Assembly: GCA_038207155.1 (NCBI GenBank) | Contig: JBBRAB010000004.1 | Location: 158,133 to 222,132 of the forward strand | DNA: 64,000 bases | DNA from: FEN-1139 sp038207155 | GTDB lineage: Bacteria; Myxococcota_A; Polyangia; Polyangiales; Polyangiaceae | Direction: 5' to 3' | In this document: positions 34,936 to 42,898 of the stretch, in pieces | How positions within the stretch are numbered: position 1 is the first letter of the stretch | Layout: each line of letters begins with the position of its first letter | The notes under the pieces: generated by a model | The model's input: the letters and a program-made list of their open reading frames with translations, nothing else | Told to the model about the DNA's origin: nothing | Database searches by the model: none | Program-made: the position numbers and the translations under genes

Positions 34936-35844
34936 TCAGCGAGGCCGCACGAGACCAGGCCGCTCGGACGAGGTCTGATGCTGGGTATCACCGAGACCGA
35001 TCCGGATCCCGAAGCGCCCAAACGAGGCCTGCTCGTCATTGACCACGTCGGTCAAGCTGAGCCACAAGCCTTCGGCGCAGAGAAACACCGGTCGCAGATC
35101 TGCGCAGGTCGACAGGCGCGTCGAGCTCGCGTGGGTGCCGAGACCACCCACCAATTGATCGACCTCGAGCCAAGCGGGTCGCCATTGCGCTCGCGCAAAG
35201 GTCTCAAAATACAGCGGTCCCGTGCCGCGATTGACGCCGTCGGAGGTCACCGCCAGCCAGCCGAGCCAGGGGGCAACGCCGAGCTCGAGGCGCAGAGCCC
35301 GGGTCGACCAGACCACACCGAGGGGCGTCCCAATGCCGCTCAGCACCACCGTCCGGTCGCCATGAGAAATGAACGTGCCGCCGCCGGCCACCCGAGCCAG
35401 CGCACCGCTGCCGTGATGGTCGAGCGCAATCAACGCGCCCGTGCCCAGATCACCGTGAAGCAGTCCGAGCGACTGTCCGGCGGTACCTCCGAAACCGGCG
35501 CCCAGCACGAACCGGGACGAATGCCCGACGCTGCCAACCTTTGGCTCGAACGTGTCGGCGACCGTGCGAAAGAGTCCGTCCACGTGCAACTCGTCCGAGC
35601 GCAGACGCTGCGTGCCGGGACGCCAGAATTGCCAGCCGTAGCCCAAGTCGATCAGCAGCGTGCGCGTGCTCTTGGTGACGCGCGGCCGCAACACTTCCTC
35701 GGGGAGAGCGGGCTCGTCCTCAAACTCGTTAGCAGGCGCGGCGCCGCGCCCCTTGGCCCAGTCGAGCATGGTCTCGGCTCGAACGGGGGACGTGCCCACG
35801 ACGGCACAAAAACCAAATAACCAATTGAGATGGCGAAGGAGCAT
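34936..35844 (-). CDS. Putative secreted / outer-membrane protein, 302 aa
   Basis: Signal peptide of about 22 residues (cleavage after 'SPVRA'), a Pro/Glu-rich spacer, then a Gly/aromatic-rich region of alternating strands ('LIDLGYGWQFWRPG', 'RFVLGAGFGGTAG', 'LGVAPWLGWLAV', 'FGIRIGLGD'), consistent with a small outer-membrane beta-barrel. No family recognised. The ATG at 35844 is preferred to the upstream TTG. It follows uvrA's start by 35 bp in the same direction, but a functional link is unlikely. Confidence 0.65.
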   Translation of the reverse strand: MLLRHLNWLFGFCAVVGTSPVRAETMLDWAKGRGAAPANEFEDEPALPEEVLRPRVTKSTRTLLIDLGYGWQFWRPGTQRLRSDELHVDGLFRTVADTFEPKVGSVGHSSRFVLGAGFGGTAGQSLGLLHGDLGTGALIALDHHGSGALARVAGGGTFISHGDRTVVLSGIGTPLGVVWSTRALRLELGVAPWLGWLAVTSDGVNRGTGPLYFETFARAQWRPAWLEVDQLVGGLGTHASSTRLSTCADLRPVFLCAEGLWLSLTDVVNDEQASFGRFGIRIGLGDTQHQTSSERPGLVRPR

Positions 35845-36036
35845 CTTGGTCAGCAAACGACAAGAGCCAAGCGGGCATCGCCGGCTCGAGCGATGGTCAC
35901 GCTAGGGTAACTCGGCCCCCGGCGTTGACGCACGCCCTACCCGCATCGCCGGCGCGTTTGGGCTGAAATAAGCCGGAATTCAGCACAAAAATCGGCCTGC
36001 CACAGCTCGCTAGGCCCACGCCTGCCGGAGAGCTTG

Positions 36037-37974
36037 TCAGTAGAGTCCGGACGGATCCTGCAATTCCTTTGGAAGCGCCAGCTCGAATCCTGTCGGGATG
36101 CTGCTGTCCCCAGCCAGGCTGCGGTAGACCCAGAGGTTGGAGAACACTCCGTAGACGTAGTTGCGCGTCTCGGCGTAGGCAATGCGCGCCACAAACAGAT
36201 CGAGCGGCAGAGCATGCTGCTGCTGGGCCCAGTGGTGCACGATATTCGGTCCAGCATTGTACGCCGCGATCACGAGCGCCAGATGTCCACCGAGGGCCTG
36301 ATGCAGCCGCCCGAGATACGCGGCCGCCAATTGCAGCGAGACCTCGGGTTCTTCGAGACTCCCGGGCTGCGCAACTCCAATCTCGCTGGCGATACGACTC
36401 GCCGTCGAGGGCATCAGCTGAAGCAAGCCAACGGCGCCCACCTTCGAGTACACGCGCGGACGAAACGAGGACTCCTGTCGCATCACAGCGTAGAGCAGCT
36501 CGTGTGGCATTTGGCGAACGTCACTCTGAAGCGCGACAAGCTCCGGATAGGGACGTGGGTAGCGACAATCCCAACGCCAGCGCGACGCGGCATCCAGGGG
36601 CACCGAGAGCTCAAATCCCGGATCAAGCTCACGCGAGACCACCAGGCGACGATCCGCGGTTTCCGTCAGCTCCCAGGCCGCGCAGAGGCGCTGGGCGTCG
36701 CCGCTCTTGTTCCGACGCAGACTGCCTTGTTGCGCGCTCAGTCGTTCGGCAGCCAGCTCGGTGTAGCCCCAGTCGCGCAGCTTGCCGAGCTCGGGCGGTA
36801 GATCGAGCGACATCGGCGTGGCAGGGGCCACTGTCGGCAAAGCAGGCGCGGCTTCACCGAGGGCGGCGAGACGCAGCCGAGCAAAGGCCGCAGGCGCAGA
36901 GAAGGGCACCTCGGCGGCAATTTGCTTGAACAGCGCCGTCGCTTCAGCTTGCCGCGTGAGTCCGAGCAGCGCCACGGCACGCAGTTCATCCCAGCGAGCG
37001 CGAATCGCTGCGCTCGAGGAGCGCTGAGCCTGCTGCTCAAGGCCTGGCAACGCGACCGCCCAATGCTCAAGCGAGAGATGGAGCAGCACGACATCAGTGC
37101 GAGCGGTGTCCGCACGTGGCCCTCGCGGGTAGCGCGCTAGATGTCGTTCATAGGCCGTTAGCGCGCTCTTATCCTCGCCGCCCACGGCCAAGGCACGTGC
37201 GCCGAGGTAACTCGCCTCTTCCGCCTGCCGACCCCCGCGCGAATCGACACGCGCATAGAGCTCAGCGGCCTGGCGATCTTGCCCAGCGCGCGTGCGCAGG
37301 CGCGCTGCATCGAACCAATGGGCGCTCGCCTTGCTCGGCTCAAGAGAGGCGGCCTCCTCGTACGCGTCGGCCCCCGCGCTGTGTTGCGCGCGCGCGCTCG
37401 ACCGCGCCAGACCGCGCAAGTTCGCCCGACGCGCAGGGTCCGCCGACTTTGCCAGCGTTGCCAGCGCAGCCTCGGTGCCCGCGATGTCTCCCGCCTCAGC
37501 GAGGGCGGTCGCGCGCTGCCAAGCGTCACCCGTGACTGGCGCCACTTTGAGCGAGCGCTCACGCGCCACCTGAGCGCGTTGACAGCGCGCCTGAGCGAGG
37601 CGACGGAGCCCCTCAGCCCAGGGCACCTCGCGCTCGCGTGCCGCCAGCTCGTCAAGCCCGGAACAATCCCCGCCAGCCACGCGCGCCCAGGCCTCGGCGA
37701 GCCGCAGCTCGACATGCTGCCGCTGACTTGGAGGCAGCTTCTCGAGCAGCTGCCGAGCCTCCAGGAACCGCGCCGTGCGCAGCAGCGGCGCGAGCGAGGT
37801 CCTTAGTGCGGGAGGCGGTGCTGCGATCGGTAGGCTGTTTGTCTTGGGCGTCGTGGAACCCAGGCTGACGGACGGCTGCGTCGCCGCGCCGCCACAACCC
37901 AATCCGAGCCCGCGCCCCGAACCGCAGGCACAGAGCAGCAGTAGAGCGAGGCCCCCCCCGATGCGCGACCGCAT
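36037..37974 (-). CDS. Soluble-lytic-transglycosylase-like lipoprotein (SLT domain)
   Basis: 645 residues. The lipobox 'LLCAC' near residue 17 suggests a lipoprotein. Residues about 50-400 are TPR-like helical repeats as in Slt70's U-shaped superhelix. The C-terminal catalytic SLT domain has 'MRQESSFRPRVYSKVGAVG' (catalytic Glu), 'LQLMPSTASRIA', 'AAYNAGPNIVHHW' and 'ETRNYV'. It cleaves peptidoglycan with 1,6-anhydro product formation. The ATG overlaps the stop of the upstream gene by one base (TGATG), so translation is probably coupled to the outer-membrane protein gene. Confidence 0.9.
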   Translation of the reverse strand: MRSRIGGGLALLLLCACGSGRGLGLGCGGAATQPSVSLGSTTPKTNSLPIAAPPPALRTSLAPLLRTARFLEARQLLEKLPPSQRQHVELRLAEAWARVAGGDCSGLDELAAREREVPWAEGLRRLAQARCQRAQVARERSLKVAPVTGDAWQRATALAEAGDIAGTEAALATLAKSADPARRANLRGLARSSARAQHSAGADAYEEAASLEPSKASAHWFDAARLRTRAGQDRQAAELYARVDSRGGRQAEEASYLGARALAVGGEDKSALTAYERHLARYPRGPRADTARTDVVLLHLSLEHWAVALPGLEQQAQRSSSAAIRARWDELRAVALLGLTRQAEATALFKQIAAEVPFSAPAAFARLRLAALGEAAPALPTVAPATPMSLDLPPELGKLRDWGYTELAAERLSAQQGSLRRNKSGDAQRLCAAWELTETADRRLVVSRELDPGFELSVPLDAASRWRWDCRYPRPYPELVALQSDVRQMPHELLYAVMRQESSFRPRVYSKVGAVGLLQLMPSTASRIASEIGVAQPGSLEEPEVSLQLAAAYLGRLHQALGGHLALVIAAYNAGPNIVHHWAQQQHALPLDLFVARIAYAETRNYVYGVFSNLWVYRSLAGDSSIPTGFELALPKELQDPSGLY

Positions 37975-38513
37975 CACCAGCCCCAGCGCTTCTCGAACCG
38001 AAGCAGACCGGTGGTGTACGGCATTGCAGACGAAGCGCTGACGGAGTCCAGGGGCAAGCTGTGAAGTCCGACGGCGAGCCCGAACCCCCAGTCGCGCCGG
38101 AAGGCGTAGTCAAGTCCAAACATCAGGGAAACACCGGGCGAAATGCCGCGCGCAAGGTCTGGGCTCAGCTCGGCCCCGCGATAATGCGCACCCACAAAGC
38201 CTCCAACCCAGGGGATCCACTGAATCACGTCGAGCTTGTAAGCCACGCCGAACAAGGCGCTGCCATTGACAGCCCGGCTGCCGGCCGTCGATTTCGGAGC
38301 CGTCCACAGGGTCTCGGCGCGCAGATCGAACATGTCCGACAGCCCATAGGCGCCATGCACACCCGCCAGCGGCAGCAGGCTCGGCTCTGCACCCGACAGG
38401 TGCGCGCCACCAAGTCCTCCGCCAAGGTGCCACTGCCCCTCGAACGCCGCTGCCGGGGACGCCAGGGTCCCAAGGAGAGTCGACGAGAGCAAGAACCAGG
38501 GCAAACGGCGCAT
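37974..38513 (-). CDS. Small outer-membrane beta-barrel protein, 179 aa
   Basis: Signal peptide (cleavage after 'ASPAAA'), then 'FEGQWHLGGGLGGAHLSG' and repeated Gly/aromatic strands such as 'ALFGVAYKLDVIQWIPWVG' and 'FGLDYAFRRDWGFGLAVGL'. It ends in Trp, as expected for a BAM-recognised barrel. The size fits an eight-stranded OmpA/OmpW-like barrel. It is coupled to the lytic transglycosylase gene (TGATG), suggesting a shared envelope role. Confidence 0.75.
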   Translation of the reverse strand: MRRLPWFLLSSTLLGTLASPAAAFEGQWHLGGGLGGAHLSGAEPSLLPLAGVHGAYGLSDMFDLRAETLWTAPKSTAGSRAVNGSALFGVAYKLDVIQWIPWVGGFVGAHYRGAELSPDLARGISPGVSLMFGLDYAFRRDWGFGLAVGLHSLPLDSVSASSAMPYTTGLLRFEKRWGW

Positions 38514-38695
38514 CGGGAGGCCTTATTGCACGAACCCGGCAGGGGAGCGAGAGGGTGCTGGTGGCGGCTGGATGCTGGGTGCTGTCGCAGGTTGCCATGC
38601 ATGTCGTTTATTTGCGGCTTTTTCGCGGGGAAAATGCGCGGCGTTGCACTGCTAATTCGTGGTGTTCTGACCACAGTCGTGAGATAGCTGGTTTG

Positions 38696-39184
38696 ATGTC
38701 GTGGCAACCGCCTTCCGTACGGGTTGCAGGCTCCGGCCGAGAACCAGCGGCAGGGAACGAGCCTGCGGCGGCGCGCGCTCCGGCCTCGCTGCGCAAGCCC
38801 GCCTCGCAGCAAGGCTCCGGTTCAACGCGTGAACCGATCTCTTCTCGTTTGCCCAAAGGCGTGCTCATTACGTTGCACGAGCACCTCACGCTGGCAGCGC
38901 TCGAGGCCGAGCTGAAGCGCGCCACGAGCGCGATCCATTCCGCCTCGGACAAGGTCGTGCTGACCGTCGATTGCCGCACCATGCACGGTTACGACGGGGA
39001 CGCGCGAGCGCGCTTCGTGCAGTGGAACAGCCAGCACCGCAACCGGATCCGCTGCGTCGCCGTTATTACGCACAAGGCGCTCTGGCACATGGTCGTGGGC
39101 GCCATGGCGATCGCGAGCGGCCAGAAGATGAAAGCCTTCGAGCATCTTGAGCAGGTCACGCCCTGGGCGCTGACGATCGACTAG
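38696..39184 (+). CDS. SpoIIAA/STAS-like domain protein, 162 aa
   Basis: The first 50 residues are a Pro/Ala-rich leader. The rest ('GVLITLHEHLTLAALEAELKRA', 'VVLTVDCRTMHGYDGDARA' in parts, 'CVAVITHKALWHMVVGAMA') matches the SpoIIAA-like/CRAL-TRIO-like single-domain proteins that sense or bind small molecules. No DNA-binding or kinase part is fused. The ATG at 38696 is the last plausible start before the domain; the frame is open upstream. The 182-bp gap before it contains gcggctttttcgcggggaaaatgcgc, a possible hairpin. Confidence 0.65.
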   Translation: MSWQPPSVRVAGSGREPAAGNEPAAARAPASLRKPASQQGSGSTREPISSRLPKGVLITLHEHLTLAALEAELKRATSAIHSASDKVVLTVDCRTMHGYDGDARARFVQWNSQHRNRIRCVAVITHKALWHMVVGAMAIASGQKMKAFEHLEQVTPWALTID

Positions 39185-39196
39185 CCGCGCGCCGCA

Positions 39197-41434
39197 TCAG
39201 AGCATGTTTTGCGGATCGATATCGACAATCAGTCGCACACGGCGGTCGCAGCCCGCGCGCAGCACTCCCAGCAAGGCGCTGCGCAGCGTCACGCGCTCGC
39301 TGGCTTTGATGAGGAACCGGAAGCGATAGCGATTGCGAAGGCGCGCCAGGGGTGCAGCCGCGGGACCGAGGATTTCGAGCTTACCTCGCCCTTCACGACG
39401 CACCTGCTCAGCAAAGCGCGCGCAGGTCTGCTCGGCCAAGCGCTCATCGACTGACTCACAGCGCACCAGTGCCAGTCGCGAAAATGGCGGATAAAACAGG
39501 CTCTCGCGCTCGACGAGCTCGGCAGACACGAACCCCTCGACGTCGTGGGCCATCGCGTAACCGATCGCGGGAGCCTCGGGTTGTCGCGTCTGGACGAGCA
39601 CGCGCCCCGGACGCTCAGCGCGACCGGCGCGCCCCGCGACCTGCACGAGTAACTGAAAGGTGCGTTCTGCAGCTCGAAAGTCGGGGATCGAGAGAGCGGA
39701 GTCGGCATCGAGCACCCCGACCAGGGTCACCATCGGGAGATCGTGCCCCTTGGTCACCATCTGGGTGCCGACCAGGATATCGAGCAATCCGGCACGCATC
39801 TTGTCGAGCACGACCGCACTCTTGGCGCCAGCGGCCACGTCGCGATCGAGCCGCCCAATGCGTGCCGAAGGGAATGCCTTGGCGAGAGCGGCCTCGATGC
39901 GCTCGGTACCCGAGCCCTCTTCGCTCAACTGGGTCGCCTTGCAATCGGGGCATTGCGAAGGCAACTCCATTGAGTAGTCGCAGTAGTGGCAGACCATGCG
40001 CTGACCGCGCGCGCGGTGCACGGTGAGCGCGACGGAGCAATCCGGACAGCGCACGATGTGACCACAGTCATCGCACAGCAGACTCGGAGCGAAGCCACGC
40101 CGATTCAGGAACAAAATAGCCTGTTCCCCAGCGCGTAGCGTCGCTTCGAGTGCGCGGATCAGGGGCAGCGTCACGAGGCGATCCCCGGTCGGACCGCGTC
40201 CCATGCGACGCAGATCCACGAGCTCGACGCTCGGCATGGCCGCGGCGGCGCGCGCCCGCCCCGGCAGCCGCAGGCGCGTCAGCTGCCCGTTGCGCGTCAG
40301 CTGCTCAGTCGCCAGGGACGGCGTGGCGGTACCGAGCACCGCGACCGCGCCAGCGCGAAACGCGCGGAGCAGAGCCATATCGCGGGCGTGATAGCGCACG
40401 CCCTCCTCCTGCTTGTACGAACCGTCGTGCTCCTCGTCGACGCAGATCAGGCCAAGCTCCGCGATGGGCGCAAACAGAGCTGAGCGAGCCCCAACGGCAA
40501 CGCGCAGCTCACCCGAGCGAAGACGCTTCCACATCCCGTGGCGCTCGAGTTCGCTCAGCTCACTGTGAACGACGGCGATGTCGTCACCGAGCCGCGCGCG
40601 AAAGCGCGAAACGAGCTGAGGCGTGAGCGCGATCTCGGGCACCAACACCAACACCCCGCGCCCGAGGTCCAGGCAGCGTTTGGCGGCATGAAGATACACT
40701 TCCGTCTTGCCCGAGGCCGTCACGCCGTGCAGCAGATAGCCCTTGCGCTCGCGCTGTTCGAGCGACTGGCAGAGCGTGGTCACGGCCGCGGACTGGGCCT
40801 CGGTGAGTGACGGCGGCGCGTCGCGCTCGACCGCTGCGGCGAAAAACGGATCGCTGGCTCGCAGCTGAGTCGTGAGCTCACAGAGCCCCAGCTCGACCAG
40901 CTTTTTTGCTAGGGGACGCGCGGTCGACCAACGCTCCTCGAGCAGACTCAGGGTCGTTGGTCCCGCGGTCCGCACATGCTCGTAAAGCTCCTGAACACGC
41001 GGTTTGAGTGCGGGCAACGGCACCGGCGGGTCGCTGATTGCCGACAGCAGCTGCACGCGGCGACCGAGCAATTTGGTGCCCGTTGTCAGCAGTTCCTGCT
41101 GCTCGGCGCCTCCGCGCTCCACCGCGGGCAGAGCGAGTCGCATCACCTCGCCCACCGGCGCTAGGTAGTAGCGCGACAGCTCGAGCAGAAAGGACAGTAG
41201 CTCTTCAGGGAACACGGGCTCCGGATCCACCACAGCCAGCACGAACTTCAGCTTGTCCACCTCGAGCTCCGGCTCGCGGTCACTGCAGTCGAGCACCACG
41301 GCCACCGCGCGTCTTCGCCCAAACTCGCAGACGACTCTGGCGCCCGGCCGACAACGCGACGCGAGCTCCGGCCCCACGCGATACGTGAAGGCCAGGCCAA
41401 GCGGCACAGGGACGGCGACACGGGCAAGCAGCAT
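39197..41434 (-). CDS. priA: Primosomal protein N' (replication restart helicase)
   Basis: A 745-residue superfamily 2 helicase that reloads the replisome at stalled forks. Motif I is 'GVTASGKTEVYLHAA', motif II 'VDEEHDGSYKQEEG', and there is 'RAGRAERPGRVLVQT'. The two zinc-binding Cys clusters are complete ('CDDCGHIVRCPDC', 'CHYCDY', 'CPDC'). The N-terminal DNA-binding domain starts 'ARVAVPVPLGLAFTYRV'. It is convergent with the STAS-like gene, 12 bp apart. Confidence 0.96.
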   Translation of the reverse strand: MLLARVAVPVPLGLAFTYRVGPELASRCRPGARVVCEFGRRRAVAVVLDCSDREPELEVDKLKFVLAVVDPEPVFPEELLSFLLELSRYYLAPVGEVMRLALPAVERGGAEQQELLTTGTKLLGRRVQLLSAISDPPVPLPALKPRVQELYEHVRTAGPTTLSLLEERWSTARPLAKKLVELGLCELTTQLRASDPFFAAAVERDAPPSLTEAQSAAVTTLCQSLEQRERKGYLLHGVTASGKTEVYLHAAKRCLDLGRGVLVLVPEIALTPQLVSRFRARLGDDIAVVHSELSELERHGMWKRLRSGELRVAVGARSALFAPIAELGLICVDEEHDGSYKQEEGVRYHARDMALLRAFRAGAVAVLGTATPSLATEQLTRNGQLTRLRLPGRARAAAAMPSVELVDLRRMGRGPTGDRLVTLPLIRALEATLRAGEQAILFLNRRGFAPSLLCDDCGHIVRCPDCSVALTVHRARGQRMVCHYCDYSMELPSQCPDCKATQLSEEGSGTERIEAALAKAFPSARIGRLDRDVAAGAKSAVVLDKMRAGLLDILVGTQMVTKGHDLPMVTLVGVLDADSALSIPDFRAAERTFQLLVQVAGRAGRAERPGRVLVQTRQPEAPAIGYAMAHDVEGFVSAELVERESLFYPPFSRLALVRCESVDERLAEQTCARFAEQVRREGRGKLEILGPAAAPLARLRNRYRFRFLIKASERVTLRSALLGVLRAGCDRRVRLIVDIDPQNML

Positions 41435-41529
41435 GAACGGCCCTTATAGCGCGTCCGGGCAACGCGACGAGCGCGCCTGTCGCCGCGCCCTGACGAGCGC
41501 GCCTACAGGCTCCCCTGCGGACCTCCTTG

Positions 41530-41816
41530 CGCCTCGGCCGCTCGCGTCGGCTGAGCCAGCGCGTGCGCGCCGGGGGTTTCAGGCGTCGCACGCCGTACAG
41601 CGTCGTGTGTCGAATGGGACCGATGCCAACGTACGAGAGCGTGCCCGTCCCGAACGCCGCATGCACGCTCCCACGATGGGCCAACCAATACCAGATCCAT
41701 GGGCTGTCCATCGTGGTGACGACCCGTGACGAGCGTCCCTTGAGCAGCCCCATGGGTAGCGCGCCACCATCGTGGCGGTACGCCCAGCCGGGCAGAAAGA
41801 CGCGATCGCCTGGTAC
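41530..41816 (-). pseudogene. Remnant of a flavodoxin-fold NAD(P)H:quinone oxidoreductase
   Basis: About 85 codons match the C-terminal half of the KefF/MdaB-type NAD(P)H dehydrogenase (quinone) family: 'DRVFLPGWAYRHDGGALP', 'LLKGRSSRVVTTMDSP', 'SYVGIGPIRHTTLYGVRR'. The N-terminal FMN-binding half is absent, since the preceding sequence (to 41951) is unrelated and low complexity. No stop follows the domain, so the frame runs on into priA. This is a headless fragment, probably not expressed as an enzyme. Confidence 0.6.
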
Positions 41817-42058
41817 CCGCAACGAACCCGCCGCGGCGCTCGACCCACCGAGCTCGACGTGCGAGGCGTCGGCGACGAGCGGCCGACCCAGCAACCTGCG
41901 ACTCCCCCCACCTGACACCGGGCTATAAAATCCCAGAGACCCGTGAAACAAAGTCAGTAACTACCCACAATTACAGTCTTTTTGTGATAGCACTAGTAGG
42001 AACTGCCCCCGCCGTGTTCCTATGACTGCGAAGTCAAGCCATCACACCGGGGGGAACG

Positions 42059-42898
42059 ATGTCAATTGGAGCTCAGGAGTCCTGCCAAGTAGGCAAACAT
42101 CGGTTGTCGTACCGTCGCGGCGGCCGGGGCTCGCCCATGCTGTTGCTCCACGGCATCACGACCTACTCGTTCATCTGGGACACGCTGTTCGACCGTCTCG
42201 CGCAGTCCCACGACGTCATCGCCCTCGATCTGCTCGGGTGCGGGGATTCCGACATGCCGCTCGACGTGTCCTACTCGCTCGCGGACCACGCCGAACGCTG
42301 CGCGCGGTTTCTGGCAGAGCTCGGGCTCACGGGCGTGCACCTGGTCGGCCATGACCTCGGCGGCGGCATCGCTCAGTTGCTGGCGGTGCAGCACCCCGGA
42401 CGACTTGCCTCAGTCGCGCTCGTCAACACGGTGGCCTTCGATCACTGGCCCGTGCAACCGATCATCGCGCTACGCGCGCCCGTGATCCGCTCGCTGCTGA
42501 TGGCCAGCTTGGATCTCGGGACATTTCGGCTCGTGGTGGAGCGCGGCGTCTACCACCAGCAGCGCGTGACAGGCGCTGTCATGGCGCAGTTTCAGCGCCC
42601 CCTGGAGACGCCTGAGGGACGCAAGGGGCTGCTCCATTTTGCCCGTTGCCTCGACAACTCTCAGCTGGTCGCACTGCGCCCCGGCCTGGCGCAGCTCACA
42701 CTACCTGTCTTGCTCATACACGGCGACGCCGATCGCTATTTGAGCGCTCAAAGCAGCCTGGAACTGGAGCAAGTGATTCCGGGCAGCCGCCGGGTGACCA
42801 TGGCGACGGCGGGGCACTACATCCAGCTCGACGAACCTGACTGGTTGGCGACGCAGCTGCTCGAGCATGCCGGAAGGGTCACGCCCGGCAATGACTGA
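42059..42898 (+). CDS. Alpha/beta hydrolase with Asp nucleophile (dehalogenase/epoxide-hydrolase-like)
   Basis: 279 residues. The nucleophile elbow is 'LVGHDLGGG', with Asp rather than Ser, as in haloalkane dehalogenases and epoxide hydrolases. The oxyanion strand is 'LLLHGITTYSFIWD', an acidic residue follows in 'LIHGDADRYLS', and the catalytic His is in 'ATAGHYIQLDEPDW'. 'DLLGCGDSDMP' is typical of the haloalkane-dehalogenase-like branch. ggggggaacg precedes the ATG. The stop overlaps the following sensor kinase by 8 bp, so enzyme and sensor are co-expressed. The substrate is unknown. Confidence 0.85.
   Translation: MSIGAQESCQVGKHRLSYRRGGRGSPMLLLHGITTYSFIWDTLFDRLAQSHDVIALDLLGCGDSDMPLDVSYSLADHAERCARFLAELGLTGVHLVGHDLGGGIAQLLAVQHPGRLASVALVNTVAFDHWPVQPIIALRAPVIRSLLMASLDLGTFRLVVERGVYHQQRVTGAVMAQFQRPLETPEGRKGLLHFARCLDNSQLVALRPGLAQLTLPVLLIHGDADRYLSAQSSLELEQVIPGSRRVTMATAGHYIQLDEPDWLATQLLEHAGRVTPGND

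Noticed and set aside
41527..41928. Plus-strand 133-codon frame in the gap after priA
   Set aside because: The minus strand shows recognisable quinone-oxidoreductase sequence; the plus frame is its shadow.
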